Source: Gloeocapsopsis sp. IPPAS B-1203 (lineage in GTDB: Bacteria; Cyanobacteriota; Cyanobacteriia; Cyanobacteriales; Chroococcidiopsidaceae). From it: a DNA stretch of 64,000 nucleotides. Every line of letters starts with the position of its first letter. The first letter of the stretch is position 1. The notes under the pieces are model-generated. The model did not search any database. It was given only the letters and a program-made list of their open reading frames with translations, and was not told the DNA's origin. The stretch is from the NCBI RefSeq assembly GCF_002749975.1, contig NZ_PEIG01000001.1, positions 1 to 64,000 of the forward strand. Reading direction: 5' to 3'. The translations under genes were made by a program, and so were the position numbers. Of this stretch, positions 46,255-55,300 are shown in pieces.

Positions 46255-46939
46255 TCTGAACCCTGATTGCTTCGATAAACGCTTGCGAATCGGCAACTGC
46301 ACCGAAAACGCCACCCTGCATTTTGATCATCTTTAAAGCAGCTAAGTAGTTACCATAGTCTGTTGCACCTGTGCAGTCGGATAACAGTAAACATTCATAA
46401 CCGCGATCGTTGGCATCGCGCATTGTCGTATGAACGCAGACATCGGTTGTAATGCCAGTGAGAATAATGTTTTGAATACCTTTACGTTTTAGAATCAGAT
46501 CTAAATCAGTTGCGTAGAATGAGCCTTTTCCTGGCTTATCGATAATGACTTCTCCTAGAAGCGGTGCAAGTTCAGGAATAATGTCCCATCCTGGTTCGCC
46601 ACGAATAAGAATTTTGCCACAAGGACCTAGATCGCCAATACCAGCACCAATTTGTTGCGATCGCCAGCGTTTGTTTTCTGGTAAATCTGATAAATCTGGT
46701 CGATGTCCCTCACGCGTATGAATAACATGAAAACCTTTTGCCCGTGCAACCTCCAAAACTTTCCGAATCGGTTCAATGGGTGCGCGAGTCAACAATAAAT
46801 CATATCCCATGCGATCGACATAGCCGCCAATTCCGCAAAAATCGGTCTGCATATCAATAATCAGCAGTGCGGTATTTTCAGGGCGCAAATCTCCATTAAA
46901 AGGATATGGATATGGATCGGCTTCAACAAAGTGTCCCAT
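46241..46939 (-). CDS. Biuret-hydrolase-like cysteine hydrolase (isochorismatase fold)
   Basis: 232 residues. Triad: Asp in IIDMQTDF, Lys in KPGKGSF, Cys in TGITTDVCV. The stretches [46 protein letters not shown] and [20 protein letters not shown] correspond, as I remember it, to BiuH of Rhizobium, which splits biuret to allophanate and ammonia; other ureido-amidohydrolases are close. The end of the gene runs into a family B repeat that supplies the residues MPSD and the stop codon. Confidence 0.85.
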   Translation of the reverse strand: MGHFVEADPYPYPFNGDLRPENTALLIIDMQTDFCGIGGYVDRMGYDLLLTRAPIEPIRKVLEVARAKGFHVIHTREGHRPDLSDLPENKRWRSQQIGAGIGDLGPCGKILIRGEPGWDIIPELAPLLGEVIIDKPGKGSFYATDLDLILKRKGIQNIILTGITTDVCVHTTMRDANDRGYECLLLSDCTGATDYGNYLAALKMIKMQGGVFGAVADSQAFIEAIRVQMPSD

Positions 46940-46950
46940 AGTTAGTTAGG

Positions 46951-47041
46951 TGGTAATGGGTAATAGGGAATAGGTAATGGGGAATGGGTAGTGGGTAATA
47001 AGTATTTTTCCAATTAGCAATTAGCAGTTACCAGTTACCAA
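46951..47041. repeat. GGTAATGGGTAAT-type short tandem repeats
   Basis: GGTAATGGGTAATAGGGAAT, GGTAATGGGGAATGGGTAGT, then AATTAGCAATTAGCAGTTAC, CAGTTACCAATC. Related to the ends of repeat family A. Similar short stretches lie at 43443-43485, 44527-44553 and 50688-50805. Confidence 0.65.
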
Positions 47042-48058
47042 TCAACTTGTCATTTCTTTGAGAAGTTCTCCTTGATAAGTTCGTGTGGGAGGGGGAAAGC
47101 CACAAGCAGTTCCATCTTTGTGAATTACTTCGTCTTCCCAGGGGAGGCGATAGCAGCCGTTGACTAAATCTTGCATATATGTATATGGACAATCTTGTGC
47201 GCCGCCTTTGACTGCAACATAGCCGCGATGTCCAAATTGATAAATATTATTTTCTACACCCCAATGAATGCGGGCTTCACGGACTAGATCGGGGCGTACC
47301 TCGGCAGTGATAATTTCATCAGGGCGATCGCTTCCCATTACCAAGGGCGTACCGTCAAAATTAACGAACATACCTTCACCCATCGAGTCAAACGTTCCAT
47401 CGCTACCGCACATACAAACTGAGGCGGTGTACATGAGATTGCAAAATGCATTGGCTTGGTTAGTAACTCGCCAGCTATGACGAATTGGTGCAGTGTAACC
47501 CGCAGTCCGAAGCATAATTTCTGCACCCTTGTAGGCACATTCGCGTGCCATTTCAGGGAACATGCCATCATGACAGATGATGAGTGCGATCGTGCTGCCG
47601 TGAGGACCAACGCATACAGGAATTCCTAAATTACCTGGTTCCCACGGTTCAACAGGTATCCACGGATGTAATTTGCGGTAATAAAGCTTGAGTTCTCCTG
47701 TATCATCAATAATAATGCCACTATTGTAGGGATTTCCGTGGGGATTGTACTCCATAATCGAAAAACAGCCCCAAATACGGTTATCTTGGCAAGCTTTTTG
47801 AAATGCGGCAACTTCAGATCCATCCAAACGACACATAATTTCTGGATTCGTGTCCATCGATAAGCCGTGGAGGGAATATTCGGGAAACACAACTAAATCC
47901 ATCGTTGGCTGATTGCGGCGGGCTTTAGCAACCATTTGACAAATGCGATCGCACTGTGTTTTCAAATCATCTGGAGTCACAACATTGGGTAGTTGTAGCT
48001 GAACAAGACCGATAACAACTCCGTTGGGTGATTTATTGAGTCCACCAAGTCCACTCAT
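47042..48058 (-). CDS. Formamidase/aliphatic-amidase-like nitrilase-superfamily enzyme
   Basis: 338 residues from ATG at 48058 (opening MSGLGGLNKSPNGVVIGLVQ). Catalytic Glu60 (VVFPEYSLHG), Lys129 (YYRKLHPW) and Cys162 (IICHDGMFPE) match the E-K-C triad of AmiE/AmiF, as does HPWIPVEPWEPG. It hydrolyses formamide or a short amide to acid and ammonia. Its start overlaps the stop of the AH_C-domain gene by four bases, so the two are coupled. Confidence 0.9.
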   Translation of the reverse strand: MSGLGGLNKSPNGVVIGLVQLQLPNVVTPDDLKTQCDRICQMVAKARRNQPTMDLVVFPEYSLHGLSMDTNPEIMCRLDGSEVAAFQKACQDNRIWGCFSIMEYNPHGNPYNSGIIIDDTGELKLYYRKLHPWIPVEPWEPGNLGIPVCVGPHGSTIALIICHDGMFPEMARECAYKGAEIMLRTAGYTAPIRHSWRVTNQANAFCNLMYTASVCMCGSDGTFDSMGEGMFVNFDGTPLVMGSDRPDEIITAEVRPDLVREARIHWGVENNIYQFGHRGYVAVKGGAQDCPYTYMQDLVNGCYRLPWEDEVIHKDGTACGFPPPTRTYQGELLKEMTS

Positions 48059-48447
48059 ATCAAATTTCCTTTTGTTGCAATATAGTTGCGCCAACCACCC
48101 CAAGAAGTAATTTCGCGCTGGTTTTCACAGAGAATTGGTTCGCCTAAAACTCCGAGAACTTCAGAACCGTCATCGAGGACAACTTTACCAATACAAAGTC
48201 CAGGAGGTTCTTGCAGTAGCACTTGTACAAGTCCGCTTGGGGGAATTTGCCAAATTTCTAGAGCGATCGCATTTCCGCCACTAGCAACACGCAGCATAGC
48301 AGGATGTTTATTATTAATTGACCAGAGACGATACACTGGTGCGGTTTTGGCTTCACGGTCAAAGATAGCGTTGACGGCGAGGAGGTTAGAGTTGAGTTCT
48401 AAGCCACGCATTAATGTGCCGTTGACGGCGAGGAGGAGGTGTTGCAT
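48055..48447 (-). CDS. Free-standing allophanate hydrolase C-terminal (AH_C) domain
   Basis: 130 residues from ATG at 48447 (LLLAVNGTLMRGLELNSNLL). The pattern NGT-MRG-ELN, EAKTAPVYRLWSI, MLRVASGGNAIALEIWQIP, GLCIGKVVLDDGSEVLG, ITSWGGWRNYI is that of the C-terminal domain of AtzF/DUR1,2 allophanate hydrolase, normally fused to an amidase. Here there is no amidase-signature domain. In the fused enzymes this domain helps decarboxylate N-carboxycarbamate or holds the oligomer. It may serve the nearby nitrilase or BiuH-like enzyme. Confidence 0.78.
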   Translation of the reverse strand: MQHLLLAVNGTLMRGLELNSNLLAVNAIFDREAKTAPVYRLWSINNKHPAMLRVASGGNAIALEIWQIPPSGLVQVLLQEPPGLCIGKVVLDDGSEVLGVLGEPILCENQREITSWGGWRNYIATKGNLI

Positions 48448-48609
48448 GGAAACGAACCACAGAGGAGGGCACTGCGTTGGGCGGCTTTGCCGACTTGAAG
48501 CAATTGTCCGTAACGCAGAGGACACAGAGGAAGAAGTCTGGAGAGGGGCAAGGGTGAATTATGAATGAGGTTAACTCAAAACTAACTCTTACTCTGATAA
48601 TTCAAAACT

Positions 48610-48643
48610 CAAAACGTGCTAAGGCACCGCTACGCTAACAAAA
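48610..48643. repeat. Dispersed intergenic repeat, family C, copy 2 (inverted)
   Basis: AAAACGTGCTAAGGCACCGC followed by TACGCTAACAAAACT is the near-exact reverse complement of 39761-39795. It ends two bases before the stop codon of the permease gene. Confidence 0.75.
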
Positions 48644-48644
48644 C

Positions 48645-49565
48645 TCATTGCCCTAAAGCCCCTGGTGCGCCATTGAGGGTACGTTTGGGAGAACAGGTGA
48701 GAATCATGATCAGGAGGGTGAGAATGTAGGGGGATGCGTTGAAGAGGTAGTAGTAGGAATCGATGCCGACGGATTGTAGTGCAGGACCGATCGCTTGTGT
48801 GCCACCGAAGAGGAGAGAGGCGTATAAACATTGCATCGGTCGCCAACGGGCGAAAATGACAAGGGCGACTGCCATTAAGCCTTGACCGCCAGAAATGCGT
48901 TCGTTCCAACTTCCAGGGTAGTAGAGAGATAAATAGGCACCGCCAATTCCTGCGAGGAAGCTACCGACAACAATGCACAACATTCGGACTTTGAAAATGG
49001 AGATACCCATTGCTTTAGCAGCATCAGGACTATCACCAACAGCGCGGATATAGAGTCCCCAACGTGTTGAACGAAAGAACCATTGCATTAAAGGTGCGAT
49101 CGCGACTCCGATCAGAAACAATGGACTAATCTGCAATGCAGATTGAACTTGTGGTAAATTGCTCCATGCCCCAAATTGTAGTGCGGGAAGTGCTGGTGCA
49201 GAAGGTTGAATGAAGGGTTTACCTAAGAAAAAGGCAATTCCGCTACCAAAGATAATCATCGCAATTCCTACCGCAACATCGTTGACTCTGGGTTGTTGCG
49301 ATAACCAACCGTGAATCACGCCTAACATCATTCCGGCAACTCCTGCTGTTATGACACCTAACCAGGGCGAACCTGTCAGGTATGCGATCGCATAAGCACT
49401 CATTGCCCCTGTAAGAAGGGTTCCTTCAAGTCCTAAGTTGATTTTGCCGCTTTTTTCGGTGAGGCATTCGCCTAAACTGACAAAGAGAAATGGGGCGCTA
49501 CCGCGTAGTGTTCCGGCGGCGATCGCAAGTGGTACTCCCCACCAGCCTAATGCTTCGGTTGCCAT
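48645..49565 (-). CDS. BMP-type ABC importer permease 2
   Basis: 306 residues, about nine hydrophobic helices, BPD_transp_2 family (YufQ/NupQ-like). GECLTEKSGKINLGLEGTLL near the N-terminus is the conserved motif of this class, and AVGDSPDAAKAMGISIFKVR is the ATPase-contact loop. It follows the first permease by 46 bases. Confidence 0.92.
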   Translation of the reverse strand: MATEALGWWGVPLAIAAGTLRGSAPFLFVSLGECLTEKSGKINLGLEGTLLTGAMSAYAIAYLTGSPWLGVITAGVAGMMLGVIHGWLSQQPRVNDVAVGIAMIIFGSGIAFFLGKPFIQPSAPALPALQFGAWSNLPQVQSALQISPLFLIGVAIAPLMQWFFRSTRWGLYIRAVGDSPDAAKAMGISIFKVRMLCIVVGSFLAGIGGAYLSLYYPGSWNERISGGQGLMAVALVIFARWRPMQCLYASLLFGGTQAIGPALQSVGIDSYYYLFNASPYILTLLIMILTCSPKRTLNGAPGALGQ

Positions 49566-49611
49566 TTTCTGTCTCCTAACTTGGATCTCAAAGGGGAAAG
49601 GGTTTACAACG

Positions 49612-50685
49612 CTACACCGTCACTGCTGAACTGCGTTTGACTTGTGACTCCTTAAAAAACTTGCCGTAGAGTGATTCACTAAACAGAACGATTAAGAATA
49701 CTAAACCTTGAAACACAAGAACTGTGGCATCAGGGAGATCGTGCGATCGCTGTAAACTTCCGCCACTAGCAAGTATTCCACCGAGTAAAATAGCAACTAA
49801 GGTTGCAGCTAAAGGATTATGTCGGGCAATAAAGGCAACTAAAATGCCACTATATCCGTAATTTGCATTTAAAGACTCATTGGCACGTCCGTGGACTGCG
49901 GCAACTTCAACCATACCTGCTAATCCAGCACAAGAACCTGCTAAAAAGCAAATCATCATTGTTAGTTTCCCGACAGGAAGCCCTGCAATACGGGCAGCGC
50001 GGATATTTCCACCTGCAACACGTGCTGCAAAACCAAATGTTGTCCGTTGAATTAAGAGATAGGCAACAACACAAGCAACGAGTCCGTAGATTAAACCGTA
50101 GTGAACGCGAGTTCCTGGAATGTCTCCCAACATATTAATCGCTGCGATTGGGTAGCTAGAGGGTTTATTCAGCGAACTAGGATCGCGCATAGGTCCGCCG
50201 ACAAGATGATTTAAAAGAGCGATCGCAATATAATTCAACAGCAGACTACTAATTGTTTCATTCACACCGCGATAATGCCGTAATGCACCTACAGCCCCAA
50301 TCCATAATCCCCCACAGAGAATTGCTGCGATCGCCATAGCAATTTGGACAACAGTCGGTGGTGCGGTTGACAGGGTTAATCCTGCAGCGACAGCCCCTAA
50401 ACCACCGACAACAATCGCGCCTTCATTACCAATAATGATTAATCCTAAACGTGCCGGAAGTGCGGTACACAAAGAACTTAGCATCAAAGGAGCAGCCCGC
50501 AGTAAAGTATTCTGAAACGCCCGCCAACTGCCAAATGCTGAGCGATAAATTGAGGCATAAACACCAAAAGGATCGACACCAGCCAACGCACAAAAAATGC
50601 CAAATAGTAATAACGAAAATAGTAATGCAGCTAGTGGTATACAAATTGCTTCGAGTGTGCTGTGCCATTTGTGATGGTTAATCAT
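49612..50685 (-). CDS. BMP-type ABC importer permease 1
   Basis: 357 residues from ATG at 50685 (a start at 50718 would add eleven residues encoded by a repeat tract). BPD_transp_2 family, YufP/NupP-like: LPARLGLIIIGNEGAIVVGG, LLLNYIAIALLNHLVGGPM and VAGGNIRAARIAGLPVGKLT (ATPase-contact loop). Partner of the 48645 permease in a heteromeric importer. Confidence 0.92.
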   Translation of the reverse strand: MINHHKWHSTLEAICIPLAALLFSLLLFGIFCALAGVDPFGVYASIYRSAFGSWRAFQNTLLRAAPLMLSSLCTALPARLGLIIIGNEGAIVVGGLGAVAAGLTLSTAPPTVVQIAMAIAAILCGGLWIGAVGALRHYRGVNETISSLLLNYIAIALLNHLVGGPMRDPSSLNKPSSYPIAAINMLGDIPGTRVHYGLIYGLVACVVAYLLIQRTTFGFAARVAGGNIRAARIAGLPVGKLTMMICFLAGSCAGLAGMVEVAAVHGRANESLNANYGYSGILVAFIARHNPLAATLVAILLGGILASGGSLQRSHDLPDATVLVFQGLVFLIVLFSESLYGKFFKESQVKRSSAVTV

Positions 50686-50799
50686 AATTTTGGTAACTGG
50701 TAATTGGTCATTGGTCATTGAAAATGAGCGAGAAAAAAATACTACAATCGATACTGGTTAGTGGTTCTATCCCATTACCTATTACCGATTACCCATTAC

Positions 50800-51975
50800 C
50801 TAACTACTCACATTTCCCACAACACCCGTGACTAACCAATTCATCTTTTCTAATTCTTGATCTTGCTGCTGAAAATCTTTACCAGCAGGGATAACAACTC
50901 TTCCCGTGTTATCTTTCATTTCTCCTCGGTAAACAATCATGCTACCATCCATAAATTCAGCTTTGGCAGCATCCGCGCCTTGCCTAGCATCTGCACTGAC
51001 AGCATTACCGTAGGGCGACAACTTCAAAAAACCATCTTGCAAGCCACCGCGCACGAGATGAGGAATTCCTCCATTCATTAGCGTTTTACCTTCGCGAATC
51101 ATCTCTACATAATTTGTGTAAACTTGCGTCCAATCCCACTCAGCACCTGTAAGATATCCTTTGGGTGCTAGCTCTGCTTGATTAGCATGGTAGCCGCTAC
51201 AAAAAATACCGCGCTTTTCTGCAGTTTCCATGACGACTTTAGGACTGTCTACATGGCAAGTTACGACGTCAATGCCTTGATCTGCCATACTATTTGTCGC
51301 TTCTGCTTCTCTAACAGGTAATGCCCAATCTCCTGTAAAAATAACTTGCGTCGTTATTTTTGGATTGACGCTACGCGCTCCTAGTGTAAAGCTATTAATG
51401 TTACGCAAAACTTGGGGTATGGGTTTTGCAGCAACAAATCCTAATCTCCCTGTTTGCGAAGTGTGTCCGGCGACAACACCAGCGACATACTGCGCTTCAT
51501 CTATGTAACCAAAATAGCTACCTACATTATCAGGATGTACGCCTTCTTGGTAAAGTCCCCCGCAGTGAAGAAATTGGACTTCGGGGTATTCTTGGGCAAT
51601 TTTGAGAATATGTGGATCGTAGTAGCCAAAAGATGTTGGAAACAAAACAGTAACGCCGTCTTCCTCAATCATATTCCGCATTGATTCTTCTACTGCGGTT
51701 GTTTCGGGTACATTGGCTTCATCAACAACCGTCACACCTGGTAATTTAGCAATTCCTGCTGCACCTTCTGCATGAGCTTGATTGTATCCATAGTCATCTT
51801 TAGGACCAACATAAATAAAGCCAACAACAAGATTATCTCCGCCACCAGTTGCAGTTGCTTGCGTTTCTGGAGTTGGCGAACATCCAGTTCCTAGTTTGGC
51901 AGTTACTCCAAATGCAGTTGTTGCTAAAAGCCCACGCACAACTTGACGACGAGATAAATAAATTTTTTTACTCAC
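50800..51975 (-). CDS. BMP-family substrate-binding lipoprotein
   Basis: 391 residues, GTG start at 51975 with AAGGAGAG five bases upstream. The N-terminus has a twin-arginine motif (SRRQVVRG), a hydrophobic stretch and a lipobox (LGTGC, Cys about 32). The mature part is a two-lobe PBP fold of the BmpA/PnrA class (VGFIYVGPKDDYGYNQAHAE, FGYIDEAQYVAGVVAG). Known relatives bind nucleosides, purines or related heterocycles. First gene of the import/hydrolysis series. Confidence 0.92.
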   Translation of the reverse strand: MSKKIYLSRRQVVRGLLATTAFGVTAKLGTGCSPTPETQATATGGGDNLVVGFIYVGPKDDYGYNQAHAEGAAGIAKLPGVTVVDEANVPETTAVEESMRNMIEEDGVTVLFPTSFGYYDPHILKIAQEYPEVQFLHCGGLYQEGVHPDNVGSYFGYIDEAQYVAGVVAGHTSQTGRLGFVAAKPIPQVLRNINSFTLGARSVNPKITTQVIFTGDWALPVREAEATNSMADQGIDVVTCHVDSPKVVMETAEKRGIFCSGYHANQAELAPKGYLTGAEWDWTQVYTNYVEMIREGKTLMNGGIPHLVRGGLQDGFLKLSPYGNAVSADARQGADAAKAEFMDGSMIVYRGEMKDNTGRVVIPAGKDFQQQDQELEKMNWLVTGVVGNVSS

Positions 51976-52396
51976 TCTAACTCTCCTTCATGAAAGGATC
52001 GTGGATGAAGCTTGCCAGCGAAAAATTGCTTTCTTCTTTGTTAGGAGAGCTTATCAGCCTTTATTGGTGAAGGAAATACGAAAAAGTTCGCTAAAGGTTC
52101 GTTCAAAGTGCGAGGAATGTTGTCCAAGTAACAAAGGTCAGGTTAAGAAAACCCTAAAATTTGTATTGACAAAACTGCTGTAAGTATTACCAGGGATAGA
52201 TGCTAGCAACTGATAATTGTTGATGAGGCGGACATTACACAACTATCCAAGTAGGAACTTCAGCACAACTAGGAATAATATACCTGCATATTGACGAAAT
52301 GAAAACTGCATCAAAAATTACTTTTGCCAATTCTTGACACCAATTTAAAAAAATGCTGGTGTTCTCCACTCTCCTGAAGCCCTTCTACTTCCCTAC
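51976..52396. other. Divergent intergenic region
   Basis: About 420 bases between the BMP lipoprotein (minus) and the STAND ATPase (plus). It should hold both promoters. I looked for an NtcA site of the form GTA-N8-TAC and did not find a clear one; GTAAGTATTAC has only five bases in between. No gene seen. Confidence 0.45.
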
Positions 52397-55300
52397 ATGT
52401 ACAAAACAATTCTGGGTATGAATAGTGATGAAGCACTAGCGATTGTTGAAAAAGCTTTAGCTGAAGAACCTTTAAGTAAGTTACAAGCATCTGTATTTCG
52501 CTATGCATGGGAAGAACAACCATATCAAGAAATTGCTAAAGAACTCGGTTATGAGGTTGGCTATCTCAAACAAACAGGTTCACAATTATGGCAAGTTCTC
52601 AGTCGCGCTTTTGGTGAAAAAGTCTCTAAAAGCAATGTACAGTTAGTCCTTAAGCGTAAAGCAAGAGAGTTTGTTGATAGTCACTCTTCACAGCCTAAAA
52701 GTTCTATTCAAAATCCTCAATGTGATTGGGGTAATTCTCCTGATGTTTCTATCTTTTACGGGAGAAATGTAGAATTAGCAACATTGGAACAGTGGATTAT
52801 CGGCGATCGCTGTCGTTGGATTGGCTTGTTTGGAATGGGCGGAATTGGCAAAACCTGTCTCGCAGTAAAGTTAGCCCATGAAATTCACAGTCATTTTGAT
52901 TACATCATCTGGCGGAGTCTGCGGAATGCACCACCGATTTTAGACTTATTGGCAGATTTAATTCAATTTCTGTCGCAGCAACACGAAACTGATTTACCAA
53001 ATACCCTTGATGGTTGCATTCTACGTTTATTACACTACTTGCGCGCTCATCGTTGTTTACTGATTTTCGATAATGGCGAGACAGTGATGCGATCGCCTAA
53101 GAGTGATGATTACAATCAGCTACTTAAATGTATTGCTCAAACTCTTCATCAAAGCACATTAATTCTCACAAGTCGCGAAAAGCCAAGCCCAATCGCGGTG
53201 GAAGAAGGAGAACTTTTACCTGTGCGATCGCTGCAGCTTTCAGGTTTAAATGAAAGTGCTATTAAGAAAATCTTTCACACTAAAGGGGATTTTACTGCGT
53301 CACATCCAGAATGGAAACTATTAATTGACCATTATGCAGGTAATCCTTTAGCTTTAAAAATTGTTGCTGCAGGTATTCAGATTTTTTTTGATAGTAGTAT
53401 TAGCAACTTTTTAGAACTCCTGCCCCAAGGTACTATCCTTTTTAAGGACATCAGAAATTTATTAGCAAGTCAAATCAATCATTTGCCAGAATTAGAACAA
53501 CATATTCTGTACTGGTTAGCAATTAACCGAGAACCTGTAACTTTATCGGAACTCAAAACAGATATCATTCCCCAGATAGCTTTAGGTGAATTATTAGATG
53601 CGATCGCTGCTTTAGAAAGAAAATGCCTAATTGATAAAGTTGCACCTACGTTCATTGAAAACGGTCGATTTACGCTCCAGCCTGTAGTCATGGAATATGT
53701 AACCGATCGCTTAATTCATCAATTTTGTGAAGAAATTACTCATAAAAATCTACATTGTTTTAATTCGCACGCGCTTGTTAAGGTAACAACAAAAGATTAT
53801 GTACGCGAAACACAAAAACGCCTCATACTTCAACCAATTACAGATAAATTAATTAGTAATAGTAGTCAAGCAAAGCTAGAAACAAAATTTCAAAAAATTC
53901 TTTGTGAGTTGCGTGAGACTCAACAAACAACTGGTTACGCAGGTGGCAACATACTCAATATACTTTGCTATCTACAAATTAATCTTAGTGGTTGGGATTT
54001 TTCACAAATTAGTATTTGCCAAGCTTACCTATGTCGCAGTAATTTACAACAAGTTAATTTCACCTCAGCAAACTTTGCTAAATCTGTTTTTACTGATACC
54101 TTTAGTCAAGTTTTATCGGTTGCTTTTAGTCCTGATGGTAAGTTACTCGCGACAGGCGATGTCAACCATGAGATTCACGTCTGGCAAGTTGCTGATGGAA
54201 AGATACTTACTTCTTGTAAAGTCGATGCAGGTTGGTTGTGGTGTGTTGCTTTTAGTCCAAATGGTCGCTGGTTAGCAAGTGGTGCTAATTGCACCGTAAA
54301 TTTGTGGGATGTACAGACAGGAGAATGCATTAAATCATTTCCAGGATACACTGACCGCGTATTTTCTGTTGCTTTTAGTCCTGATGGACATTTTTTAGCA
54401 AGTGGTAGTGAAGACCGTTTAGTACGAGTTTGGGATGTCAAAACTGGTGAATTATTGCATACTTTTGCCGGACATACCGATGAAGTGCGTTCGGTTGCTT
54501 TTGCACCACAACATTATGCACACAGTCGTCAAGGAATGTTGTTAGCTAGCGGTAGTTTTGATGGTACTGTGCGTGTTTGGAATCTTAATACAGGCGAGTT
54601 GCAAATTGTAGAACATCAACAAAAGGTGTGGTGTGTCGCTTTTAGTCCAGATGGTCGTATCATCGCAAGTGGCAGTAGCGATCGCACAATTAAACTTTGG
54701 GATATCAGAACCAGAACAAATATTAAAACTCTAACAGGTCACTCGCAGCAAATTCGCACCGTTGCGTTTAGTCGTGATGGACAAACCCTTGCCAGTGGCA
54801 GTGACGATCAATCAGTACGCTTATGGAACTATCATACAGGCGAAGTCTTACGAGTACTTAAAGGACATACTAGTTGGATATCAGCTGTCGTATTTAGTCC
54901 CAATACCTACCTATTAGCTAGCAGTAGTGAAGATCGATCCGTGCGTTTGTGGGATAGCCGGACTAATTTTTGTCTCAAGACTTTACAAGGACATAGCAAT
55001 GGCGTTTGGTGTGTTGCTTTCAGTCCCGATGGTACTCAACTTGCAAGTGGAACCCAGGATCGCTTAATTCGCTTCTGGGATACAACCACAGGTAAACAGT
55101 TAACTAGCTTACAAGGACATACCGGCTGGATTTGGTCAGTTGCGTTCCATCCTGATGGAAATATCTTGGCGAGTGGTAGCGAAGACCGCACAATTAGATT
55201 ATGGGATACTCAGACACGACAACATCTAGCAACGCTCAAAGGACACGCTGATGCGGTGTTTGCCGTCATATTTAGCCCTGATGGTAAAACACTGTTTAGT

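Noticed and set aside
47338-47892. Two ORFs overlapping the formamidase-like gene in another frame
   Set aside because: They are shadows of a gene with a complete E-K-C triad.
51976-52396. NtcA-binding site before the nitrogen cluster
   Set aside because: GTAAGTATTAC has a 5-base gap rather than 8, and no other candidate is convincing.
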